The position numbers were made by a program, and so were the translations under genes. A model generated the notes under the pieces. That model made no database searches and was not told where the DNA came from. It worked only from the letters and a program-made list of their open reading frames with translations. Positions 38,221-49,800 of a stretch of DNA of 64,000 nt are shown here, one piece after another (position 1 is the stretch's first letter; each line of letters opens with the position of its first letter). Origin of the DNA: Diplonema papillatum (Eukaryota; Euglenozoa; Diplonemea; Diplonemida; Diplonemidae). Location of the stretch: contig JAPJBO010000095.1 of NCBI GenBank assembly GCA_030068145.1, positions 342,994-406,993 of the forward strand, in the 5' to 3' direction.

Positions 38221-38800
38221 CCCGTTGGCGGTATCGTGCAGCCAAAGCACTTCACGGCCTACTCTCTGCTCGGCGTGATGGGCTGCTGGCTGCAGCAGTG
38301 CCACCAGTATGTTGGTCAAGCGTGATGCCAGATTGAACTTCTTCGTGACGCCTCAGGACACTGGACTTGAAGAAAAAATGGGGTAATGCGCAGGTGGTAG
38401 CACGGTGGTATACACACCACACACCGTATATCCCTCTATACAGGATCAACCGTATTGGTGAGTGCACGTGGTGTTGTGTAGGTGGTATATGCAGGGATAT
38501 ATAGGGTCCTCAGGTGGGCCCGTATTGGGGTCCAGAGGGTCAGGACCCCAGATCCCACGTCGCACCACAAGAAACGCTTGTGTCTGCGGCCTACGCGCGC
38601 GCGCGTAGTATATATACACACCCTGACCCGACCCCGAGATCGACCCCGAGGATGGGCCAGCAGGGGATAAGGGGGTGGGCAAGCGAGGGGTAAAATTACG
38701 GTGTTTTTTCTCGGGAGCGACGGGGTGATAACCTATGTACAAGTGTTAGTTCTCGTCGGAATAGTATTAATCGTCTAAGACCTTCGATCGTATGCGACAA
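38221..38800. other. Gene-free region of unusual composition
   Basis: 38395-38660 is rich in GTGGTATA, TATATA and GGGTC words, with an alternating CGCG run and a TATATATACAC run next to each other (38597-38620). No known family. Confidence 0.4.
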
Positions 38801-39196
38801 AAAAGTAACGTGTGGAAATCCACACGTTCCACACGTGGAGCGGAAGCCCTGCTGCTCACCGTCCTTGGGGAGGCTGCATCAACAGACGGGGTAAACGGAA
38901 CATGGATCGGCTCCCGACGGGCGTCAAGCAAAAGCGGGTGAAATTCTCTGGACATCAACAAATCAGTGACGATAGACTGCGCACGGAGCACGGAAATAGT
39001 CTTTTGCTCGAAAGACCCCCACAGCAAAGCTTGCCTCCAGACGTCACAGAGGTTTGGCTACTTGTTCAAACTGCTTTTTTGTGTTTCTTCTTTCTTTTTC
39101 CTTTTTCCGACTAATTGCGGTGGCATTGATGGCATTTTCTGTCAGCCGAGAAACGTACGGGTGTTGTCCTACGCTTGCATGGGGTGGGGGAATGGG

Positions 39197-39906
39197 GGGA
39201 TTGCATGCTTGGAATGGTTATATGCTCTACCGCATTGGGAGGGGGCGAGGCAGTGATTGCAGCAAACGCTTAGGAATCGCTTTTACTGCTGGTTATCAGC
39301 AGTCTATCCAGCAGGAGTGGACCGGCTCTCAGGGTAAAGAAGATGAGAAGATGGCCTTAGGCTTTCTTTCAGGAGCTGAAGAGCAGGATGCGGCGAAGGC
39401 GAAGCCACACGAGTTGCTGGTCAATAGTAAACGTTTTACCGTTTGCGTAGACACGTTTTACTCATTTCGCGGTGCTATCCAGGCAATTCGGTGCAGTTCC
39501 AGGAAATGGGGGTGGACTGGCTCACTGACCCTGGGATGCAACTACAGGTGGCCCCGATAAGGTTCCAATACTCAACCGAACTGGCGCAGTTGAAAACACG
39601 TGGATGGGTCAGGTTGGACGAATAGCGAGGCTGGCAACTACTATAAAGCTCGACCCCGACGTTTACCAGCGGCAAATATTTTTGTTTGTGCGATTTAACC
39701 TGCATGTGTTCTGGTTAAGCCGCTGTCAACGTTCTTTTTAGCTGTAACAAATACTGTCTCCAGGGGAAGCAGAAATTGGTTGTCGCAAAAAAATACTCGA
39801 CGTAGCTGCTTTGAATCCGATTGGAAGGGAGGAAATATAGAGGTGGATTGCAAGAACGTGCTTGGGTATGTGCTCAACACCGCACTGGTCCCGTCTGCGC
39901 CGTGTT
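39197..39906 (+). repeat. R2 and J fragments
   Basis: R2 fragments at 39197-39240 and 39845-39906 (the latter inside a SINE-B), a J fragment at 39480-39545, and 39676-39785, which matches the 5' flank of receptor gene 2 (51000-51115). Confidence 0.65.
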
Positions 39907-40147
39907 AGCGTGGAGGGGCAAATACAAGACAAACACAATCTGATTTGTTTTTCGCTTACACCACCGTGTGTTGTTTTCTCACTCAGGACTTTGACCTGTT
40001 GTGTTTGTGTGATTTGTCGTATTGGGGTAGACCCGCATAACCTCACGTGCGTTCAACACGTGGTTCGGTAGGTACAGCAATTGGGCTCCCTTCGGTTCTT
40101 TGTCTGGCATCGTCGAGCATTTCCTTCCAAGCTGGCGCTTATGTAAA
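39787..40147 (+). repeat. SINE-B interrupted by an R2 fragment
   Basis: Head AATACTCGACGTAGCTGC, then ATATAGAGGT joined to an R2 piece (39845-39906), then AAATACAAGACAAACACAAT to GCTGGCGCTTATGTAAAC. Confidence 0.8.
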
Positions 40148-40191
40148 CAAAAACGGAAACGTTTTCAACGGTTCCTTCCTGCATAGACCGT

Positions 40192-40330
40192 TCACCGCAA
40201 TGCTGCCCCGCACCGGTGGAGTCGAGCCCCAGAAGCCGGAGTTAAAGCTGGAGCTTCGAAAGCGGGCGTCACGCCCGCGTTTCGGGTGTGACCCGGGCTT
40301 GAACGGCGGCTCCTGAGGCTGGAGATGCCA
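40192..40330. mobile_element. Short relative of the 7.85-kb TIR element
   Basis: CACCGGTGGAGTCGAGCCCC, GGAGTTAAAG on the left; CCTGAGGCTGGAG on the right; ACGCCCGC/GCGGGCGT and CGGGTGTGACCCG palindromes inside. It lacks the 45-bp array. Confidence 0.6.
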
Positions 40331-40611
40331 TGTATTTCTTTTGGGGGGGAAGCCTCCGGGGGACGGGAAACTCCTAGACTGGTTGTTTGCGCTGCACTCT
40401 GCTTTTTTTTTCCTGACAGGAAAGAATGCAGGGAGACGGGACAACAGCACTTCCCGGACGCGAGCGAACAGAAAGCACGGGTAAGGGGACGTATTCACAC
40501 AAACCGGGTAGGGACGAAACTGTAAAGGAGGATCTAGCCTCGTGGTTTAAAAGGTCGGATGGTGTGGAGTCTCCGATCGACTGTAGGGCTCGAGGTGTGG
40601 TTGGGGATTGA

Positions 40612-40790
40612 AGATTGCAAGAACGTGCTTGGAATGGATATGTGTTCAACACCGCACTGGTCCCGTCTGCGCCGTGTTTCGGTCCTTTAAGTCACGGATA
40701 CTTAAGGCGGACCATCATCAGCGCAGAACCTGAGTATCTGCAGACAGAACAGCGGTGGGAGTCTGGTTTGCCAGGCGGCTGTTCGTAGCT
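40612..40790 (+). repeat. Dispersed repeat R2 copy
   Basis: AGATTGCAAGAACGTGCTTG through GCGGACCATCATCAGCGC to GGCGGCTGTTCGTAGCT. Confidence 0.85.
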
Positions 40791-40806
40791 GGTGGGGAGG
40801 TGTGTA

Positions 40807-41030
40807 GAACATTTCCGGAGTTGGGGCCTGCACTGACGACGTAGCAACGGACGATCAGCATCGCCTGGTCGATGATGATGCGAAGACGGCAAGGCAGAAG
40901 GCGCTTGCTCTTCGAGTGTGACAGGGTACAAACCTCTGGAAGAGGTGGGTTCCAGTACCAGCACTTTGTCTTCGTTGCCTTCGGCTTTCTTTTCATGTGC
41001 GACTGTTGTTCCCGAAAATGTTCTCTTCAG
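40807..41030 (+). mobile_element. Short TIR element (AACATTTCCGG family)
   Basis: Left end GAACATTTCCGGAGTTGGGG; right end GTTGTTCCCGAAAATGTTC. About 70 percent alike to 33183-33400. No ORF. Confidence 0.65.
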
Positions 41031-42357
41031 TACCTATCTATGTACCACTAGGAAAAGAAGGGGGGTAATGCTCGCTTCGGGTGTGTTCGCCCCCGTCGGT
41101 GGGTATCGCCGAACGCGTTCAGGATCGTTAACCACTTGCGAACCAAAACTGCCACTTTCGTAGCAGCAAGTTCGCGGGTGCCTGTGAGAGGCCAAAAATT
41201 TTATTTTTTCCGCAGGTGGGTGCGAATGGGGAGGACGCCTGGAGGCTGTTGTCACAGTGTTTTCCCCATCAGTTCACCTGCACAAGTCTTCCAGCGAGGA
41301 GCCACACTTCGTGTCAATATTCCCAAAAGTACTTTAGTACTGACAAAAAAAAAAAGTTGAAACTGGTCGTTGTCTGCTTTACTGGATAGATGTGACACAA
41401 ATATTTCGAAATTTCAAGTTCCCAGCACAATCGGGTGCTTTGTAGAACATTTCTGGTACTAACTGACCACAAGCTGCCAGGCTGACCGTTGTTTGGTGAA
41501 CAGAGATCAGAGGCCGGGATCCCTGCGCTTCAGAGCTTCTCTTCGCGGGTGCTGTTTTCTTTGTTACTTTCTGACCGGTTTTTGTGTTTCCGACGGTAGC
41601 GGAACAGTAGCAGGATCAAAGAGTGTAGTGTTTTTAGGCAACGAGACGTGTGTCAAATTAGTCCCCCCCTTTACAAGGCTATAAGAAATGTGAAAACGGG
41701 GGTTTGCGTGGAGGCTTTTCGTGTTATTCTGCGAGAAAGATGAAAATTCGGGTTCCAAAAAAAAGGCATGAGTGGCCCCCCCCTGGAACTTGCGACAAGA
41801 AATCTGCTCCCAGACACCAAACGGATGACAGCGGGGAAAGAAGACCCTGTTGAGTTTGACTCTAGTCTGACTTTGAGCAGTGACGCGAGCCCTGAACTGA
41901 GCAGTGTCCAAAACCAAAAAACCCATGGACATCCCGACGCACTTCCAGCAGCGTGCAAAGCAGCAGACTACAATCGGATTAGCGGGGTTGCGGTCATCCT
42001 CGCTTCTTTGGTCCCCACCAAAGTGACACGTGGTCTTGAAGCAGCCAACAACGTTGTGAATAGGAGGCTTCGCGGGATTTGAAAACTTGGGCAACAACTT
42101 CTACTTGGGGCCATCCTAGCCTTCACGTGAACCTGAGCTGCCGACGCACGTACTTCCTGCCGCCGACCAACCAGTCGAACTCGAGTGCTCGACCGGTCAA
42201 ATCGGTTGCCGAGTTACTTACAGCAAGCGCCTGCTTAGTAGGAAAGGCCGACGAATTGCGGATCGCAAAGGGAAGAAGTGTGCCGCGACCGTCGCAAGCA
42301 CGGGTAAATCTGGGGGTTCGTGCCGTGTGTGCGCCAAAATATCGTCGGTGGGCAATG
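41031..42357. other. Region without a supported gene
   Basis: A 104-codon plus-strand frame at 41768-42082 (ATG, begins MSGPPLELATRNLLPD) has protein-like composition but a comparable frame lies antisense to it and I recognise no domain. 41690-41735 is a scrap of repeat G (GGAGGCTTTTCGTGTTATT). Confidence 0.35.
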
Positions 42358-42497
42358 GACGTGATAGACCGAAGAATACAGCACCGGGAGACTAAGGATG
42401 GACCTATTAGACCGTGGCGGACTGTGATTCACTGATAAACAGCGGCAGGCACTTCGATGCAGTTTCAAGAGATAGGGACGGACCGGCTCAACCCCGC
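42358..42497 (+). repeat. Repeat J copy
   Basis: GACGTGATAGACCGAAGAAT to GGGACGGACCGGCTCA; close match to 25395-25562. Confidence 0.8.
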
Positions 42498-42776
42498 GTT
42501 ATGGCGGTCGATCAGAACTCCTGACCCGAATTCGGAGAGAGGAAGAGACCACAAATAAGAGCTCGCAACCGCGGCTGATACAAAACCAATGATGATGATG
42601 ATGGGGCGAGAAAGTTGTTTTTCGTTGAACGCAGTGCCTGATCGTTTTTGTTTACGTAAAGCTGGATTCAGGACGCAAGTGAAAACGCCACGGTTTGCGG
42701 CGGCGAGCTACTCATTTCCTCCAACATTTCATGTTTGGTAAAAAAAACAAAAAGATTCCGTGTCGGGAGGTAGTCT

Positions 42777-42905
42777 GGGACCGGGCTTCCGGGAGGGGGG
42801 GGGGAACAGGGGCGGGGGTTTGTCACGCCGCAGCAGTCCCGGGGCCCACCCACCTGTCGTTTCGTGCTCTCGTTGGCATCGTTATCGCGCTGACTTCCCG
42901 AGAGT
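42777..42905 (+). repeat. Repeat shared with 52475-52595
   Basis: Both have a G-run, ACAGGGGC or CAGGGGCGG, CACGCC, CAGCAGTCC, CCCACCTGTC and ATCGCGCTGACT. Confidence 0.65.
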
Positions 42906-42918
42906 GAACACCAGGGCC

Positions 42919-43212
42919 AAAAATACTAGACGTAGCTGCTTCGACCGAATGGAAGGGAGGAAATGTAGAGGTAGAGGTGCAAATACAATACAACCACAAT
43001 CTGGTTTGTTCTTTTCGCTTACACCACCGTGTGTTGTTTTCTCACTCAGGACTTCGACCTGTTGTGCTTGTGTGATTCGTCGTTGGGGTAGACCCGCATG
43101 GCCTCACGTCCGTTCAACACGTGGTTCGGTAGTTACAGCACTTCGGATCCCTTCTGTTCTCTGTCTGGCAGCATCGTCGAGCATTTCCTTTCAAGCTGGC
43201 GCTTATGTAAAA
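42919..43212 (+). repeat. SINE-B with empty TA site
   Basis: Head AAATACTAGACGTAGCTGC. At 42966-42977 it reads TAGAGGTAGAGG with a single TA (42972-42973), the unfilled state of the 13.8-kb insertion. Tail AGCTGGCGCTTATGTAAAAA. Confidence 0.85.
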
Positions 43213-43339
43213 AAAGGGGGGGAGTCGATCAATCGGCACGCACAATCGAAACAAAGCGCATGTCGCGCCTGTCTTCCCTCCTTCCCGGACGAAATGTGTG
43301 ACGAAATGTAGGAAGATATCTTCCGAGCACAGGATTCGC

Positions 43340-44295
43340 ATGAATTTGCATGCACTTCGATCTCGACGTGACACTCAGGCTGAAAACACGGCATCGTGGT
43401 TCGTGGCATTGCTTTCGGCACAGCCTCGGACCCGGAACCGGGGACCCTGTCCTTCGGTCTCCAAAAGTCTGAATAGTGCACCAATACGAAACTGCAAAAC
43501 TCGATGTCCCGATTTGAGGCAATCCGCTCCGAAGGCTTTCGAAGGAGCCTGCGCGGCATTTCTTCGATCGGGTTGCAACGCCCTCCTCCCCTGACAAAAT
43601 GTGGGAAGGGATCTTCCGAGCACAGGAACCACACGAATTTGCATGCACTTGTGGAAAGCTGCTGACGGGGATCTGGCGGGCCCAAGCTTTGTGGGTAATG
43701 CAGAGCCCGCACTTTTTCGACCTCAATAGTCAGGCTAGAAAAACGGCATTGTGGTTCGTGGCATTGCTTTCAGCACAACTTCGGACGCGGGACCGGGGAC
43801 CCTGTCCTCGGTCGCCAGAAATCCGAATAGCGCACCACGAAATGTTGGACCGGCACGAAGGCTGATCCGGGATGCTTCGGCGCTGCAAAACTCGATGTCT
43901 CGATTTGAGGCAATCCGCTCCGAAGGCTTTCGAAGGAGCCTGCGCGGCACTTCTTCGATCGGGTTGCAACGCCCTCCTCCCCTGACAAAATGTGGGAAGG
44001 GATCTTCCGAGCACAGGAACCACACGAATTTGCATGCACTTGTGGAAAGCTGCTGACGGGGATCTGGCGGGTCCAAGCTTTGTGGGTAATGCAGAGCCCG
44101 CACTTTTTCGACCTCAATAGTCAGGCTAGAAAAACGGCATTGTGGTTCGTGGCATTGCTTTCAGCACAACTTCGGACGCGGGACCGGGGACCCTGTCCTC
44201 GGTCGCCAGAAATCCGAATAGCGCACCACGAAATGTTGGACCGGCACGAAGGCTGATCCGGGATGCTTCGGCGCTGCGAAACTCGATGTCCCGTT
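43340..44295 (+). repeat. Tandem array, unit 391 bp, about 2.5 copies
   Basis: Copies begin near 43350 (diverged), 43732 and 44123; the last two are almost identical. Landmarks: GGCATTGTGGTTCGTGGC, CTTCCGAGCACAGGAACC, GCATGCACTTGTGG. The third copy is cut near 44295 and fused to the receptor tail array. No coding function recognised. Confidence 0.9.
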
Positions 44296-46883
44296 TCGAG
44301 GAGTCCGCCGAGTCTTTGGATCAGAAGGTTAACCTGTCGAGCGGTGCGGAGGATGTGCTCCTGCTCGCGGTGTAGTCACCGAAGCTCGGCGACGACGCGA
44401 ATTCGGAGTCGGGTCCGCCGAAGGAAAGGTTCCGAGTCGGCGTGAGAACCGCACGGCCCGAGTCGCTTTCGGTCTCGAACGCGGGTGACACCGGGATCAA
44501 CCGCTGGCTGATGGACACGAAGGAGTCCTTCCGGTACGACTTCACCCGAAAAGGGTCTGCGTCTGCTGCGAAGTCTGCTTCGTGATGCTGTTCAGATAAG
44601 AAACGGAGGACGCAGGCTATGTCGCATCCCGTGGTCCAATACCCAAACGTGCAACCAACAGCAAAACGAGTCCTCGGAGTCTCTGGATCAGAATGTAAAC
44701 CTGTCAAGCGGCGCGGAGGATGTGCTCCTGCGAGCAACAGGCGGGACCAAGTAGCTCGCGCCGAGGCGCGGCGAAGACGCGAACTCGGAGTCGGATCCGC
44801 CGAAGGAGAGGTTCCGAGTCGGCGTGAGAACCGCACGGCCCGAGTCGCTTTCGGTCTCGAACACGGGTGACACCGGGATCAACCGCTGGCTGATGGACAC
44901 GAAGGAGTCCTTCCGGTACGACTTCACCCGAAAGGGGTCTGCGTCTGCTGCGAAGTCTGCTTCGCGATGCTGTTCAGATAAGAAACGGAGGCTATGTTGC
45001 ATCCCGTGGTCCCCGGAGTCTCTGGATCAGAATGTAAACCTGTCAAGCGGCGCGGAGGATGTGCTCCTGCGAGCAACAGGCGGGAGCAAGTAGCTCGCGG
45101 CGTAGTCGCCGAGGCGCGGCGAAGACGCGAACTCGGAGTCGGATCCGCCGAAGGAGAGGTTCCGAGTCGGCGTGAGAACCGCACGGCCCGAGTCGCTTTC
45201 GGTCTCGAACACGGGTGACACCGGGATCAACCGCTGGCTGATGGACACGAAGGAGTCCTTCCGGTACGACTTCACCCGAAAGGGGTCTGCGTCTGCTGCG
45301 AAGTCTGCTTCGCGATGCTGTTCAGATAAGAAACGGAGGCTATGTTGCATCCCGTGGTCCCCGGAGTCTCTGGATCAGAATGTAAACCTGTCAAGCGGCG
45401 CGGAGGATGTGCTCCTGCGAGCAACAGGCGGGAGCAAGTAGCTCGCGGCGTAGTCGCCGAGGCGCGGCGAAGACGCGAACTCGGAGTCGGATCCGCCGAA
45501 GGAGAGGTTCCGAGTCGGCGTGAGAACCGCACGGCCCGAGTCGCTTTCGGTCTCGAACGCGGGTGACACCGGGATCAACCGCTGGCTGATGGACACGAAG
45601 GAGTCCTTCCGGTACGACTTCACCCGAAAGGGGTCTGCATCTGCTGCGAAGTCTGCTTCGCGATCCTGTTCAGATAAGAAACGGAGGACGCAGGCTATGT
45701 TGCATCCCGTGGTCCAATACCCGAACGTGCAACCAACAGCAAAACGAGTCCCGGAGTCTTTGGATCGGAAGGTTAACCTGTCGAGCGGCGCGGAGGACGT
45801 GCTCCGAGCAACAGGCGGGAGCAAGTAGCTCGCGGTGTAGTCACCGAAGCTCGGCGACGACGCGAATTCGGGGTCGGGTCCGCCGAAGGAAAGGTTCCGA
45901 GTCGGCGTGAGAACCGCACGGCCCGAGTCGCTTTCGGTCTCGAACGCGGGTGACACCGGGATCAACCGCTGGCTGATGGACACGAAGGAGTCCTTCCGGT
46001 ACGACTTCACCCGAAAGGGGTCTGCATCTGCTGCGAAGTCTGCTTCGCGATCCTGTTCAGATAAGAAACGGAGGACGCAGGCTATGTTGCATCCCGTGGT
46101 CCAATACCCGAACGTGCAACCAACAGCAAAACGAGTCCCGGAGTCTTTGGATCGGAAGGTTAACCTGTCGAGCGGCGCGGAGGACGTGCTCCGAGCAACA
46201 GGCGGGAGCAAGTAGCTCGCGGTGTAGTCACCGAAGCTCGGCGACGACGCGAATTCGGGGTCGGGTCCGCCGAAGGAAAGGTTCCGAGTCGGCGTGAGAA
46301 CCGCACGGCCCGAGTCGCTTTCGGTCTCGAACGCGGGTGACACCGGGATCAACCGCTGGGCTGAAGGAGTCCTTCCGGTACGACTTCACCCGAAAAGGGT
46401 CTGCGTCTGCTGCGAAGTCTGCTTCGTGATGCTGTTCAGATAAGAAACGGAGGACGCAGGCTATGTCGCATCCCGTGGTCCAATACCCAAACGTGCAACC
46501 AACAGCAAAACGAGTCCCCGGAGTCTCTGGATCAGAATGTAAACCTGTCGAGCGGCGCGGAGGACGTGCTCCGAGCAACAGGCGGGAGCAAGTAGCTCGC
46601 GGTGTAGTCACCGAAGCTCGGCGACGACGCGAATTCGGGGTCGGGTCCGCCGAAGGAAAGGTTCCGAGTCGGCGTGAGAACCGCACGGCCCGAGTCGCTT
46701 TCGGTCTCGAACGCGGGTGACACCGGGATCAACCGCTGGCTGATGGACACGAAGGAGTCCTTCCGGTACGACTTCACCCGAAAGGGGTCTGCGTCTGCTG
46801 CGAAGTCTGCTTCGCGATGCTGTTCAGATAAGAAACGGAGGACGCAGGCTATGTTGCATCCCGTGGTCCCCGGAGTCTCTGGA
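44296..46883 (-). repeat. Tandem array of receptor gene 2 tail copies
   Basis: Seven extra copies of the 3'-terminal coding segment, found by CGAGTCGCTTTCGGTCTCGA at about 44458, 44840, 45188, 45536, 45923, 46310 and 46690 (genic copy 47047). Spacing is 348, 380-382 or 387 bp. Each unit codes on the minus strand for SYRKDSFVSISQRLIPVSP, then FETESDSGRAVLTPTRN and LPPVARRSTSSAPLDR. Relative to the gene, about 70 residues between RLIPVSP and FETESD are missing. Some units end LDRFTF plus stop, others LDRLTFRS and read on into the next unit. No start codon or signal sequence: gene debris or cassette store, not genes. Confidence 0.9.
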
Positions 46884-49800
46884 TCAGAATGTAAACCTGT
46901 CAAGCGGCGCGGAGGATGTGCTCCTGCGAGCAACAGGCGGGAGCAAGTAGCTCGCGGCGTAGTCGCCGAGGCGCAGCGAAGACGCGAACTCGGAGTCGGG
47001 TCCGCCGAAGGAGAGGTTCCGAGTCGGCGTGAGAACCGCGCGGCCCGAGTCGCTTTCGGTCTCGAACGCGGCGCCGTCGGCGTCGGCGCCGCCCCCGCTG
47101 CGGGAGTTGGCCAGCGACGGGTGCGTCGGCCTCCGCGCTGCCAGAGGGGAAGACGCGAGGGACTGCATCGACAGGCTCCGATAAGAGCGAGCCGGCGATC
47201 GAAGGCCGTCGAACGGTGAAGACGACCGGGGTCCATCCCTCGGCTGCCACCGTAAGAACGGTTCGTCGGCCGGACTGGAGGGAACGGGAGACACCGGGAT
47301 CAACCGCTGGTTGGTGAATCCGAGGAGGGGGTCCTCACGGTACGACCGCAGCAACGGGCTCTGCGTCTGGTGCAGGGCCTGCTGCTCAGCGGTGCTGCTT
47401 CGGTGCAGCCGTGAGAAAGGAGACGGCACTCGGGTGAAGGCGTTCAGGTCGCTTGTCCCGGTGGATTGGTTGGAATACGGCAGGGCGGGCGGTGCGGAGG
47501 CGGCGTCGAGCCGGCTTTCCCTGCCGAGCACGCGGGCGTGGAGCTTGTCCCGCCGGCCGCGGACCAGCACGACGATCTCGCCGACCCCTTCGGAGACGGT
47601 CTTCGCGATGAGCAGCGCGCCGGCCGCGGTCATCACGGCGTCGCCGGCGCTGAAGGCGCCCTGGCTGTCGGCGTAGAACGCCGCTGCCAGCAGCGCGAGC
47701 CCGGCCGCCTGTACCGCGTGCAGGCACGGCTCCGCGACAGTGTGCAACTTCTTCGCGAACGGCCGCACTGCGGCGTCGAGCGCGAAGCGGCCGCAGAACA
47801 CCGCACTGCAGGCCAGCCGGACGTGCCCGCACCCCGCCGGGTCCGACGGATCTGTCGCGAGGACGCACGCGAGCGCAAGGCTCGTCAAGCACTCCACCGC
47901 CGCGTACCACGCGCACCCCGGCCGCGCGTTCCTCACCAAGCTGCCGTACCGGTTGACCCAGTCGTACTCCTCCCGCCGACTCACCCACTCCCCCGGGCCC
48001 ACGAGCCACACAAGCGCCCGCGGCTCCCCTCCCCCGCTTTTCCCCGCCTCCTCCGGGTCGACCGCCGGCTCGTACACGGCGTGCGTCGGGACCCCGGACG
48101 TGACCCACCGGAAAATGAGCAGCGGCAGGCTCGCACAGACGAGCAGAACGATGCCGCCAACGTACTCGGATTGCGGGAACTCGGGGCTGAAGACAAGCCG
48201 GGCCGCGCCGAAGGTGATCCCGAGGTAGAGGAACTGCCACACGAAGAGCGGGACGGAAGGGTAGCTGCAGTATCCGTTCGGGTCGCGCGCGGTGGCAGGG
48301 AGGAGGTCGAGGTGTTTGACGACTGTGACGACGACGACGAACACGAGGTACAGCCCGAATGCGATCAGGCTGTTGTACACGACGGCACCCAAGTCTTGAG
48401 AGCCCCCGATGGTTGCCTGGATGGGGTGCATGGCCACGGGGTAGGCGTCCTCCTCCTCCCCCCGAGCCTTCCCCAGGTGCCGTGTGCACGCCCTGGTCAC
48501 GAGCGAGATGCGGAGGGCGGCGTGCGGCGAGGCCAGCGTGAGCATGCCCACAGCGCCCGCCACCACGTTCACACTACCCGCGGCACTGGCGCTGCCCAGT
48601 TCTTTGTTGACCAGGTGCTGGTCCCCAGCGGCTTCTTGCGAGCCCAAGTCGGTGTCGTTCGATGGTGATTTGGAAGCCACGGACGCGTTCGTAGGTGCAG
48701 GGGTGTCAGGAGCTTGCGTGTCAGGAGCTTGCGTAGGTGGCGCAATAGTGTCCAGGGTTCGTGTAGCTGGTGAGCTTGTTGGCGGTGCATTCGTGTCTGG
48801 GGTCAGCGTAGGTGGTGAGTTTGTTGGCGGTGCATTCGTGTCTGGAGCTTGTGTGCGTGGTGAGTTCGTTGGTGGCGCATTTGTGTCTGGGGCTTGTGTG
48901 CGTGGGGAGTTTGTTGGTGGTGCATGTGTCGCTGGGGCTTGTGTAGGCGGTGAGCTTGTTGGCGGTGCATTCGTGTCTGGAGCTTGTGTGGGTGGTGAGT
49001 TCGTTGGTGGCGCATCTGTGTCTGGGGCTTGTGTAGGTGGTGCACTCGTGTCTGGAACTTGTGTAGTTGGTGAGCTTGTTGGCGGTGCAATCGTGTCTGG
49101 AGCTTGTGTAGCTGGTGAGTTCGTTGGAGGTACATTTGTGCCTGGGGCTTGTGTAGGTGGTGGGTTCGTTGGCGGTGCATTCGTGCTTGGAGCTTGTGTA
49201 GGTGGTGGGTTCGTTGGCGGTGCATTCGTGCTTGGAGCTTGTGTAGGTGGTGCCGTGGTGTCTGGGGTTTGTGTAGCTGGTGGGCTTGTTGGCGGTGCAT
49301 TCGTGTCTGGGGCCTGTGTAGGTGGCGCAATAGTGTCCGGGGCTTGTGTAGCTGGTGAGCTTGTTTGCGGTGCATTTGTGTCTGGAGCTTGTGTCGCTGG
49401 TGAGCTTGTTGGCGGTGCATTCGTGTCTGGTGCTTGTGTAGCTGGTGAGCTTGTTTGCGGTGCATTCGTGTCTGGTGCTTGTGTAGGCGGTGAGTTTGTC
49501 AGCGGCGCAATCGTGTTTGGGGCTTGTGTAGCTGGTGAGCTTGTTGGCGGTGCATTCGTGTCTGGAGCTTGTGTAGCTGGTGAGCTTGTTTGCGGTGCAT
49601 TCGTGTCTGGTGCTTGTGTAGGCGGTGAGTTTGTCAGCGGCGCAATCGTGTTTGGGGCTTGTGTAGCTGGTGAGCTTGTTGGCGGTGCATTCGTGTCTGG
49701 GGCTTGTGTAGCTGGTGAGCTTGTTTGCGGTGCATTCGTGTCTGGTGCTTGTGTAGGCGGTGAGTTTGTCAGCGGCGCAATCGTGTTTGGGGCTTGTGTA

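Noticed and set aside
41768-42082. 104-codon plus-strand frame with ATG
   Set aside because: Composition is protein-like but an equally long frame lies antisense, no domain is recognisable and it sits among repeat fragments.
45375-46352. 325-codon frame as an independent gene
   Set aside because: It is three tandem copies of a receptor tail with no start, signal or upstream domain.
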